A stretch of 64,000 nucleotides of DNA from CAVSRC01 sp963750065 (lineage in GTDB: Bacteria; Pseudomonadota; Alphaproteobacteria; Rhizobiales; Kaistiaceae), in NCBI GenBank assembly GCA_963750065.1, contig CAVVPK010000008.1, positions 104,367 through 168,366 of the forward strand, written 5' to 3'. Position numbers and translations under genes: made by a program. This document shows positions 7,306-16,110 of this stretch, piece after piece (the first letter of the stretch is position 1; each line of letters opens with the position of its first letter). Under the pieces are notes generated by a model. The model searched no databases. It had not been told where the DNA came from and saw nothing but the letters and a program-made list of their open reading frames with translations.

Positions 7306-7782
7306 GTGGCCGACCTCCTCCGTCTCCTCTTCCTGGTGCCGCTCGGCTTCATTGCCGCGGTGCTGGCGGCGTCTGTCACCATGCTGGGCGGCTGGTATGG
7401 CCACGGGGTCGGCGGCATCCTCGGCGATGTTGAGCAAACCGGCTATCTCATAGGCGTGTCGGTGTGGCTGGTGCTGGAGGTCGGTGCGCTGGCCGCGATT
7501 CCCGCCTTGATTGTCGTCGTTCTGGCCGAGCTCTTCGGCTGGCGCTCGCTGATCTTCTATCTCGCGGTCGGCGGCGCACTGGGGCTGCTGGCCAGCCAGC
7601 TCAACGGAATGCTCTGGGACGCGCCGAACGACCAGCTTCTCCTGGTGGCGGCGGGCTTTGTCGGCGGCTTCGTCTACTGGCTGATCGCCGGGCGCTTCTC
7701 CGGCATCGGCCGCGCCAGCGTGCCGCCGCCTGCGCCGCCGCCGTCTGAGCCGCCGGCGACGCCGCCTACTTCGCCTGAGTGA
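7306..7782 (+). CDS. Predicted inner-membrane protein with Pro-rich tail
   Basis: A 158-residue protein with a GTG start 14 bases after rlmN. Four hydrophobic segments are visible (about residues 5-28, 45-72, 80-97 and 108-128). The C-terminus is a disordered-looking tail of Pro with Ala/Ser/Glu. No catalytic motif is recognised. Its last 17 bases overlap the 3' end of the convergent LysE gene. It probably belongs to the leuD-rlmN transcript. Confidence 0.7.
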   Translation: MADLLRLLFLVPLGFIAAVLAASVTMLGGWYGHGVGGILGDVEQTGYLIGVSVWLVLEVGALAAIPALIVVVLAELFGWRSLIFYLAVGGALGLLASQLNGMLWDAPNDQLLLVAAGFVGGFVYWLIAGRFSGIGRASVPPPAPPPSEPPATPPTSPE

Positions 7783-8410
7783 AGATCAGCCGCGCGGCGA
7801 AGGCGCCGAGCACGCCAGCAAACAGCCAGTCGACGACGCGCATCAGGCGCGAAGAACGCTTGAGGACGTGCGCGATGCTGTCGGCGGCGAGGACGAGCCC
7901 GCTGCACACCGGCGCGTTCACGACGATGAAGGTGATGCCGAGAAAGAACAGCTTGCGCGACACGTGCGGATCGCCGGCGGAGACGAACTGCGGCAGGAAG
8001 GTCACGAAGAAGATGATGATCTTCGGGTTGAGCAGGTTGATCAGCAGCCCCTTGACGAAGATCGCGCCGAGCCGATCGCGCTGCCCGCCCGGTGCCAGCG
8101 ACAACGACGAGCCGTTGCGGATGGCGTCGACGGCGAGCCAGGCGAGAAAGGCGGCACCGGCGATCTTGAGCACGGTGAAGGCGGTGACCGACGCGGCCAG
8201 CAGCACCGAGAGGCCGGCGGCAACGAGGAGCGAATGCACCAGCAGCCCGGTCGCAGCACCGCCGAACGCGGCAAAGCCGGCCGGGCGCGACTGGGCGATG
8301 GTCTTCGACAGGAAGAAGGTCATGTCCGGTCCGGGCGTCAGGCCGAGGACAATGGCGGCGGCGACGAAGCCGGCGAGGACCGGCAGGTCGGGAACGAAAG
8401 TGGCAAGCAT
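7766..8410 (-). CDS. LysE/RhtB family amino-acid exporter
   Basis: A 214-residue polytopic membrane protein with the LysE family pattern: LGLTPGPDMTFFLS near residue 24 (the conserved PGP motif), GLLVHSLLVAAG, and the NLLNPKIIIFFVTFLPQFV block around residue 123. The ATG at 8410 gives the normal family N-terminus. It would export an amino acid or a related small molecule by proton antiport; the substrate cannot be predicted. It overlaps the neighbouring gene tail to tail. Confidence 0.9.
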   Translation of the reverse strand: MLATFVPDLPVLAGFVAAAIVLGLTPGPDMTFFLSKTIAQSRPAGFAAFGGAATGLLVHSLLVAAGLSVLLAASVTAFTVLKIAGAAFLAWLAVDAIRNGSSLSLAPGGQRDRLGAIFVKGLLINLLNPKIIIFFVTFLPQFVSAGDPHVSRKLFFLGITFIVVNAPVCSGLVLAADSIAHVLKRSSRLMRVVDWLFAGVLGAFAARLIFTQAK

Positions 8411-8483
8411 GGCGGCAGCCTGGCGAAGGGTGCAGACAAACACCTTCTAGGCCACAAGCCGGCGCGTGTTGAGTCTGCGGCTC

Positions 8484-9974
8484 CTACAGGCGGTCGCAGC
8501 CGCGGCTGAACGCGCCCGCTACTGCCCGATCGGCGTGGAAGGCCTGGAAGGTCTGGTAGATCGTCGTCCCCACCCGGCGGTAGACGGGTCCGAGTGGCGT
8601 CAGGTTGACGAAGCAGCTGTCGAGCCGCTCGCCCGGACGAGCGATGACCACGACCGGCTTGTCGAGAAGCGCCGGATCGGGCGGCGGTGCGTAGGCATAG
8701 CGGTCGCGCCCTTCGACGGCGACGACCGGCACACCGCTGGCGGCGAGGTGGTAGGCGAGCTCGCCGTAGATGGCGTAATAGGTCGCGGCGATCCACGCCG
8801 CGCCAGACTGCTGGCGCAGCGTTTCGGTCTCGGCGGCGACCGTATCCCAGCCGCGAATGCCCTGCCCGACGTCGAGGCGCATGGGGATCGCGTTACCCGG
8901 ATTGAGGGCGGCCACCAGACCGATGATCATGCCGCCGATGCCGACCGGCAGAACAAGGGAGGCGGCCGGCCATCGCGGGACGGTGGTTTCGGCGGCAACC
9001 GCGGCCACCAGGGCCAGCGTCGGAAAGATAGGCGCCAGCCAGTGACCCTGGATCTGCTCCTGAAAGGCGTGGACGCCTATGTAGGCGACCAGCGGCAGGA
9101 CGGTCCACAGCAGCAACGCCATGTCGCCTGCACGCGGGGCGGGGCGGCCGCGCAAGGCGATGACCACACCAACGCCGGCGAAGACGGCGACCAGCGGATT
9201 GAGGATGCCGAACTGGGTGAGGAGGAAGTTGAACAGGCCGCGCGGATCGAAGCCATGGTGGGTCAGGCGGCCGAACTGCTTGGCGAGCGTGACCCAGTCA
9301 TGCCCGGCATTCCACAGGAGCATGGGCATGGTCACCGCAAGCGCCAGCGCCGCACCCAGCCACAGCCACGGGCTCAGCAGCCATCGGGGAAAATCGCGCC
9401 GGACGACGAACAGGAGCAGGATTGCCGGACCTAAAAAGAGATTGGTGAGCTTGGAGATGACGCCGAGGCCCGCGCCGAGGCCGACCAGCAGCCACCAGGT
9501 GCCGTTGCCGGTCCGCGCCAGAAGTGCCAGGCCGAGGGTGGTGACGGCCCAGAACAGAACGCTCGGTGTGTCGGGGGTGGCGAGAATGCTGCCGACCGCC
9601 ATCAGGAAGGTCGCATTGATCCACAGAGCGGCGCGAATTGCGATTGCCCGGTCGAACAGGACGCGCCCGGTCAGGTAGACGGTGAGGGAAATCGGCAGCC
9701 CCGACAGGATGGCGACCGACCGGATGCCGAAGGTATTGGCGCCGAAGGCCCAGGTGCCGAGCGCGATCCACCACGCTCCCATCGGCGGGTGGTCGTAATA
9801 GCCCCAGGCGGGGAAGCGCGCCCAGTCGTAATAATAGGCCTCGTCGGAGCTGAGGGGGATGAAGGCGGCGGCGAGCAGTCGTGCCGCGACCATGGCGAGG
9901 ATGATGACGGTCGCGGCGGTAATACCGAGCGGGTCGCGGCTGGCGGGCAGAGGCTGCGTTTCGATACGGGTCAT
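8484..9974 (-). CDS. Glycosyltransferase family 39-like membrane protein (ArnT/PMT type)
   Basis: A 496-residue polytopic protein that begins MTRIETQPLPASRDP. The first extracytoplasmic loop holds the acidic signature SDEAYYYDWAR (catalytic Asp/Glu in GT-C enzymes), followed by YYDHPPMGAWW. About ten hydrophobic helices follow, then a soluble C-terminal region with AAWIAATYYAIYGELAYHL. Such enzymes move a sugar from a polyprenyl-phosphate donor to lipid, protein or glycan acceptors at the periplasmic face. It is followed on the opposite strand by a PAP2 phosphatase, which could recycle the lipid carrier or act on lipid A. Confidence 0.85.
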   Translation of the reverse strand: MTRIETQPLPASRDPLGITAATVIILAMVAARLLAAAFIPLSSDEAYYYDWARFPAWGYYDHPPMGAWWIALGTWAFGANTFGIRSVAILSGLPISLTVYLTGRVLFDRAIAIRAALWINATFLMAVGSILATPDTPSVLFWAVTTLGLALLARTGNGTWWLLVGLGAGLGVISKLTNLFLGPAILLLFVVRRDFPRWLLSPWLWLGAALALAVTMPMLLWNAGHDWVTLAKQFGRLTHHGFDPRGLFNFLLTQFGILNPLVAVFAGVGVVIALRGRPAPRAGDMALLLWTVLPLVAYIGVHAFQEQIQGHWLAPIFPTLALVAAVAAETTVPRWPAASLVLPVGIGGMIIGLVAALNPGNAIPMRLDVGQGIRGWDTVAAETETLRQQSGAAWIAATYYAIYGELAYHLAASGVPVVAVEGRDRYAYAPPPDPALLDKPVVVIARPGERLDSCFVNLTPLGPVYRRVGTTIYQTFQAFHADRAVAGAFSRGCDRL

Positions 9975-10129
9975 GCGGCGAATTGGGCTTTCCGGCGGCA
10001 GCCTCGGGGCAACGGCGGCTGAGATACCATAATCGCCACCGGGGCGCGCAACCCGCAGGCGGCTGTTGACGATCCGACAGCTAGACCGCACTAAGGTCGG
10101 TGGCGGGCGAGCGGAGAGCTGAAAAACAC

Positions 10130-11020
10130 GTGTCCGAAGAACAGGGCAAAGCCCCCCACACCATCTGGCGGCCGTTGGGCGCCCCGGCGCTGATCGGCGA
10201 TCCGATCGTCCAGTGCCTCATCCTCATCGTGGTGACGAGCGCCATATTCCTCGCCTTTCCCGGCATCGACATCTGGTTCTCGAACCTCTTCTACAGGAAC
10301 GGCTTTATCGCCGGGCAGCTGGAGGCGTTCATCGCGCTGCGCGATTTCTGGCGCAACATGACGGCGGTGATCGCCATCGTGCTGGTCGCCGTGCTCATCA
10401 TCAAGCTCATCTGGCCGTATCGCCAGAGCCTGCTCAGGCCGCGCGACATCGTCTTCATCCTGTCGACGCTGATCGTCGGCCCCGGCATCGTCACCAACCT
10501 CATCTTCAAGGACAACTGGGGACGGCCGCGCCCCTACCAGGTGGTCAATTACGGCGGCAGCGATCCTTTCGTCGGCGTGTGGCAGATCACGCATTACTGC
10601 GGCCACAACTGTTCCTTCGTCTCCGGCGAAGGCTCGTCGTCGATGTGGCTGCTGACGCTGGCCGTGCTTCTGCCGGAGCGCTGGCGGCCGACGGGGATCA
10701 AGGTGCTGCTGGCGGCCGGGGCGCTGTTCTCGCTCAACCGCATTTTGTTTGGCGCGCATTTCCTCTCCGACGTGGTTCTCGCCTGGTGGATCACGCTTTT
10801 GGTCATCGCCGTCGCCTACCGGCTGTTCTATGTCAGCCCGCCGGCGGCGCTCAGCAACGAGCGCATGGAGGCGTGGATGACGGAAGCCGGCATCGGGCTG
10901 AGGCAGGGGTTCAAGCCGCTGTGGCAGATGATCGCCGCGCGTTCGACGAAGCGCCGCGATGGCGCGCCGCCGGATGACGGCAGTCCGCCGGGCACCGATC
11001 CCGGCCCGACCAAAGGCTAA
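10130..11020 (+). CDS. PAP2 superfamily membrane phosphatase
   Basis: A 296-residue integral membrane phosphatase. Motif 1 is KDNWGRPRP and motif 3 is NRILFGAHFLSD, giving the Arg, catalytic His and Asp. Motif 2, normally PSGH, reads SFVSGEGSS, so the usual second His is replaced by Glu; I recall similar variants in other alphaproteobacterial members. It may dephosphorylate lipid A or undecaprenyl pyrophosphate. The GTG at 10130 is preferred because GGAGAG lies 11 bases upstream; a GTG at 10100 is also possible. The 3' end overlaps the flavodoxin gene by 4 bp. Confidence 0.85.
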   Translation: MSEEQGKAPHTIWRPLGAPALIGDPIVQCLILIVVTSAIFLAFPGIDIWFSNLFYRNGFIAGQLEAFIALRDFWRNMTAVIAIVLVAVLIIKLIWPYRQSLLRPRDIVFILSTLIVGPGIVTNLIFKDNWGRPRPYQVVNYGGSDPFVGVWQITHYCGHNCSFVSGEGSSSMWLLTLAVLLPERWRPTGIKVLLAAGALFSLNRILFGAHFLSDVVLAWWITLLVIAVAYRLFYVSPPAALSNERMEAWMTEAGIGLRQGFKPLWQMIAARSTKRRDGAPPDDGSPPGTDPGPTKG

Positions 11021-11517
11021 TCCTCCGGGAACTTCGCCGGTTCGATGGTGATCGAGCGGACGAAGTCGGCGACCTTCCGTTCGGCGACCCGGTTGCTGAA
11101 ATCGTATTCGCTCATCGCCAGCATCAGCTTGGCGCTGCGGCCGATCACATTCCTGAATTCGCTGAGCACGTCGGATTGGGCGACGCCGTCGCCGGACTGC
11201 AGCACAAGGCCGATGACCTTGGCGCCGCGTCCGTATTGGTGAAGCCAGGTGCGCGCCGGGCCGGCCATGCGGCCGCCCCAGACCGGGCAGACGAGGATCA
11301 CGCGATCGAAAATCCCCTCGCGATGGGCCATCGGCTCGATCGCCGGCCGGCGGCGGAAGAGCGAGTCGAGACCGGAGCGGAAGATGCCGCGGAAGGCGAA
11401 GTCGCGCGGGTGCCGCTCGACGATCGCCTCGATCTCGGCTTTGAGGCCGGCGGCCAGCCACTCCGCCACCTGACGGGACTTTCCGGTCAACGAATAATAG
11501 ACGACCAGCTCCGCCAT
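11017..11517 (-). CDS. Flavodoxin family protein
   Basis: A 166-residue protein. The N-terminus MAELVVYYSLTGKSRQVAE carries the FMN phosphate-binding loop (S-L-T-G-K-S). ILVCPVWGGRMAGPARTWL provides the second flavin loop typical of flavodoxin/WrbA-like folds. An AAGGAG site stands 8 bases before the ATG. It likely acts as an FMN electron carrier or a small oxidoreductase in the cytosol. The partner is unknown. Confidence 0.85.
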   Translation of the reverse strand: MAELVVYYSLTGKSRQVAEWLAAGLKAEIEAIVERHPRDFAFRGIFRSGLDSLFRRRPAIEPMAHREGIFDRVILVCPVWGGRMAGPARTWLHQYGRGAKVIGLVLQSGDGVAQSDVLSEFRNVIGRSAKLMLAMSEYDFSNRVAERKVADFVRSITIEPAKFPED

Positions 11518-11678
11518 CGCGGATCTCCTTCCCACCAACCCTCGTCAAGACTGCCGAGTCCGTCACATTCTGCCTTTGCGATGGATCAAACGGGATGACG
11601 CGCCGCCTTGCCGCCTTGCCGGCTGCCGCCTATAAGCCCGCGAACGCTGGTTTTTCAGTCCGTGGCGGAGCCCGGGAA

Positions 11679-12893
<1,215 letters not shown>

Positions 12894-12966
12894 CGGTGGC
12901 GCCTCGGCGTCCTATATCCCCGTCAGGAAGTTCACCGGCGGGGAGATGCCGGCAGAGAGGCACGCC

Positions 12967-14094
12967 ATGTCCTGGTCGATCACCATTGCAAAGATTGCGG
13001 GCAGCGAGATCCGCATCCACCTGACCTTCCTGATCCTGCTGGCGTGGATCGGCTTCGCCGAATATCTGAACGGCGGCGCCGCGGCGGCCGTGGACGGCGT
13101 CATCTTCATCATCGCCATCTTCGCCTGCGTCCTGCTGCACGAGCTCGGCCATGCGATTGCCGCGCGGCGCTACGGGATCACGACGCCGGACATCACGCTT
13201 CTGCCGATCGGCGGGCTGGCGCGCCTGTCGCGCATCCCCGAAAAGCCGGCCGAGGAGATCGTCATCGCCATTGCCGGGCCGCTGGTGAATGTCGCCATCG
13301 CTGCGATCCTGATCGTGCTCGGCGCGCGCTTCGACCTGTCGACGATCGCCGATCTGCAGAAGTCGGCGCCGGGCTTTCTGACGCGGCTGGCGGCGGTCAA
13401 TGTCTGGCTGGTGCTTTTCAACCTGATCCCCGCCTTCCCGATGGACGGCGGGCGCGTGCTCAGGGCGCTGCTCGCCTTCCGCATGGGCCGCCGGCAGGCG
13501 ACTGCCCTTGCCGCGCGCATCGGCCAGGGACTGGCCTTCGCCTTCGGCTTCTGGGGCCTGATGAGCGGCAACGTCCTGCTCATGTTCATCGCCATCTTCG
13601 TCTATCTGGCGGCGGCCGGCGAGGCGGGCGATGTCGACATGCGCGAGGCGGCGCGGCGGGTGACGGTCGATCGCGCCATGGTGCGTGTGTTCCAGTCGCT
13701 GGGCACCAATGCGAGCGTCGACGATGCGGCGGAAGCGCTTCTCAGCACCACCCAGCACGAATTTCCGGTTGTCGACGGCGGTGGCCATCTGCGCGGCTTC
13801 CTCAGCCGCAACGCGATGATCTCGGCGCTCAAGGCAAGCGGCCCGCATACGCCGGTGATCGACGTGATGACCCGTGACGTGCCGACAATGAAAGCGCACC
13901 AGCCGCTCGAAACGGCCATCCGCCTGATGCAGGAGAAGCGTGCATCCGAGGTGGCGGTCACCGACGAGGACGACAGGTTCGTCGGCTATGTCAGCCGCGA
14001 GAACCTGGCCGAGTTCATGATGGTCGAGAATGCCGAGCCGCATGACGATGCGGCCGGGCCGTCGGGTCCCTGGCAGAAGCGGCCGGCGGCCTGA
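12967..14094 (+). CDS. Site-2 protease family zinc metalloprotease (M50) with CBS pair
   Basis: A 375-residue intramembrane protease. HELGHAIAARRYG (about residues 59-71) supplies the HExxH zinc site, and FPMDGGRVLRALLAF (about 158-172) supplies the third ligand, Asp. Six hydrophobic segments fill the first 220 residues. Two CBS motifs follow (about 235-290 and 297-350), suggesting adenine-nucleotide sensing. Similar proteins cleave membrane-bound regulators. The stop codon abuts the stop of the convergent cyclase gene inside the palindrome GCCTGATCAGGC (14089-14100). Confidence 0.92.
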   Translation: MSWSITIAKIAGSEIRIHLTFLILLAWIGFAEYLNGGAAAAVDGVIFIIAIFACVLLHELGHAIAARRYGITTPDITLLPIGGLARLSRIPEKPAEEIVIAIAGPLVNVAIAAILIVLGARFDLSTIADLQKSAPGFLTRLAAVNVWLVLFNLIPAFPMDGGRVLRALLAFRMGRRQATALAARIGQGLAFAFGFWGLMSGNVLLMFIAIFVYLAAAGEAGDVDMREAARRVTVDRAMVRVFQSLGTNASVDDAAEALLSTTQHEFPVVDGGGHLRGFLSRNAMISALKASGPHTPVIDVMTRDVPTMKAHQPLETAIRLMQEKRASEVAVTDEDDRFVGYVSRENLAEFMMVENAEPHDDAAGPSGPWQKRPAA

Positions 14095-15912
14095 TCAGGC
14101 TGTGCCGGGCTCGCTTTCGGGCAGCCCGGCCTGGCGCAAGCCGTCGAGATAACGGGAAAGCAGCCCCGGCTCCATGAAGCGGAGCGCATCGGCGACCGCG
14201 CTCACCGTGACATGGGCATAGGTTTCGCGCAGCTTTGCTGCCGCCTCCCGCGCCTCGTCCGTCTTTCCGGCGGCGCCCAGAAATGCCGCCAGATCGCGAT
14301 AGGCCCAGGTCATGCCGACCTTCTCGCGCATGGCCCGCCGGGTCCACTCGGTCGCCGCCTCGGGGCGGCCGAGGGCGAAGTGGGCGAGGCCGATGCCAAT
14401 ATGGCAATTGAAGCTGAAGGGGTCGAGCGGGCTCAGGCGGATGGCGCGCTCGAAACAGGCGATGCCTTCCTCCGCCTGACCGCGATAGACGCAGAGGAAG
14501 CCGCGCCGCGCCCAGCCCCAGGCCTGGTTGGGATCGAGCGTCAGGGCGCGGTCGATGAAGACCTGGGCACGCTCGAGATCGCCGAAGAGAAGCATGGTCG
14601 CCGTCGACAGGGCGCAGAGAGCCGTGGGATCGTCGCTGACGGAATCGGCGGCACGCTCGATCAGCCGGTGGCCTTCGGCGCGCATGCGGGCGATGTCGTC
14701 CGTCCAGTTGTAGACGACCTGCTGCGCCCGCGCCCAGGCAGCGAAGGCTGCGGCGCGCCCGTAGTCGGGGTCGATGCGGCGGGCCTCGTCGAGCAGGCGG
14801 ATCGCTTCGCCGTTGGCCTCGGCGCGATGGGCCCACAGGAACGGCAGGGCGCGCAGCACCAGATCGTAGGCGGCGAGGCTGTCGGGGCGCTTGCGCCGCG
14901 CTTGCTCGATCTCGGCGGCGCGGATGGAGGGGTGGAGCGCACCGGCGACCTTCTCGGCGATCGCATCCTCGAATTCGAAGATGTTGTCGACGACGCCGTC
15001 ATAGGAATCGGCCCACAGATGGGTGCCGCTGTCGGCGTCGATGAGCTGGGCGGTGACGCGCACGCGGTCGCCGGCCTTGCGCAGGCTGCCCTCCAGCACG
15101 TAGCGCACGCCAAGCCGCTCAGAAGCGTCGCGGATGTCTTTGGTCTTGCCGGCATAGGCATAGGCGGAGTTGCGGGCAATTACCGTGAAGTCGCGGATGC
15201 GCGACAGCGTCGCCGTGATTTCCTCGACCAGCCCGTCGGCGATCGAGTCGGCGGCGGGGTCGCCCGACATGTTGTCGAAGGGCAGCACCACGATCGAGGG
15301 CTGGCTGGAGGGCGGCGGGGCGGCAACCGGGAACGGCTTTTCGTAGTCGGGAATCTGATAGCCGTGGCGACCGGTCGGGGCGCCGGGGCCGTCAGGGGTC
15401 CACACCCAGATCTCCATCGGCTCTTCGATGCCCTTGAGGGTCACGCGCTCGATATGGGTGAAGGTCTGAGCCAGATTCCTGGCGAGCTGCCAGCGGACCG
15501 AATGGGTGATGGCGATGCCGCCCGGCGGCGCGGCCTGCTGCAGGCGCACGGCGAAGCCGACGGCGGCGCCGAAACGGTCGTTGCCCTGAACGAAGACGTC
15601 GGCGAGCGCGATGCCGAGACGCACGTGGACCGCCTCGCCTTCGCCGCGGCCGGCATTGTGCTGAGCCATCGCCTTCTGGAAGGCGATCGCCCAGCGCACG
15701 CTGTCCTCGACATTGGGAAATTCGACCAGGCCGCCGTCGCCCATGGTCTTGAACAGGTTGCCGCCGTAGGTGGCCAGCGTCGGCCTGAGGATCCGCATGC
15801 GGATCCGGGCGAGCTCGGTCAGCGTGCCGCGCTCGTCCGCCTCGACCAGCCGGGTGTAGCCGGCAACGTCCAGCGAGGTCAGGACCGTCAGTCTTCGTGG
15901 CGGCGGACGCAT
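14095..15912 (-). CDS. Class III adenylate/guanylate cyclase domain protein with TolB-like and TPR regions
   Basis: A protein of about 605 residues with three parts. The N-terminal cyclase domain (about residues 8-180) has metal-binding Asp candidates in TSLDVAGYTRL and MGDGGLVEF. A TolB-like domain follows (about 210-330; VVLPFDNMSGDPAADSIADG, VRYVLEGSLRK, GTHLWADSYDG). C-terminal TPR helices run from about 340 to 600. The NxxxR catalytic element is altered: the expected VNxAxR reads VGFAVR, so the transition-state Asn is missing and activity is doubtful. It may be a sensor or scaffold rather than a working cyclase. An upstream start at 15975 is less likely. Confidence 0.85.
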   Translation of the reverse strand: MRPPPRRLTVLTSLDVAGYTRLVEADERGTLTELARIRMRILRPTLATYGGNLFKTMGDGGLVEFPNVEDSVRWAIAFQKAMAQHNAGRGEGEAVHVRLGIALADVFVQGNDRFGAAVGFAVRLQQAAPPGGIAITHSVRWQLARNLAQTFTHIERVTLKGIEEPMEIWVWTPDGPGAPTGRHGYQIPDYEKPFPVAAPPPSSQPSIVVLPFDNMSGDPAADSIADGLVEEITATLSRIRDFTVIARNSAYAYAGKTKDIRDASERLGVRYVLEGSLRKAGDRVRVTAQLIDADSGTHLWADSYDGVVDNIFEFEDAIAEKVAGALHPSIRAAEIEQARRKRPDSLAAYDLVLRALPFLWAHRAEANGEAIRLLDEARRIDPDYGRAAAFAAWARAQQVVYNWTDDIARMRAEGHRLIERAADSVSDDPTALCALSTATMLLFGDLERAQVFIDRALTLDPNQAWGWARRGFLCVYRGQAEEGIACFERAIRLSPLDPFSFNCHIGIGLAHFALGRPEAATEWTRRAMREKVGMTWAYRDLAAFLGAAGKTDEAREAAAKLRETYAHVTVSAVADALRFMEPGLLSRYLDGLRQAGLPESEPGTA

Positions 15913-16072
15913 GCGATCAGTCCCGACGGGGGTGCGACAATTTGGTCTTCTAGGCTGCCGCGGCCAATTAAGCACCAGTTTTTGTCGGTTCCGGCGGCCG
16001 GTTTGCGTTTGCCGCCACCATCACTATATTGCGCCGCAACACGGGCACGGCACGGCCGGCAGCCTGTCCCTC

Positions 16073-16102
16073 GGGCGCGGCGGCCGGCCGGCGCCCTTTT
16101 TT
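16073..16102 (+). promoter_or_regulatory. Terminator-like hairpin in the typA leader
   Basis: GGGCGC (16073-16078) pairs with GCGCCC (16091-16096), with a GC-rich internal CGGCCGGCCG palindrome, and is followed immediately by six Ts (16097-16102). The typA ATG is only 8 bases further on. The structure has full terminator architecture but sits in the leader, so it may be an attenuator or a temperature-sensitive translational block. This is inferred from position. Confidence 0.5.
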
Positions 16103-16110
16103 GGTGAACC

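Noticed and set aside
14089..14100. Palindrome GCCTGATCAGGC across two convergent stop codons
   Set aside because: Back-to-back TGA stops on both strands automatically create TGATCA; the extra symmetry is small and has no T-tract, so I do not call a terminator.
14212..16107. 631-residue plus-strand ORF
   Set aside because: It lies opposite the cyclase/TPR gene, whose domains are clear; the antisense frame has no domain pattern.
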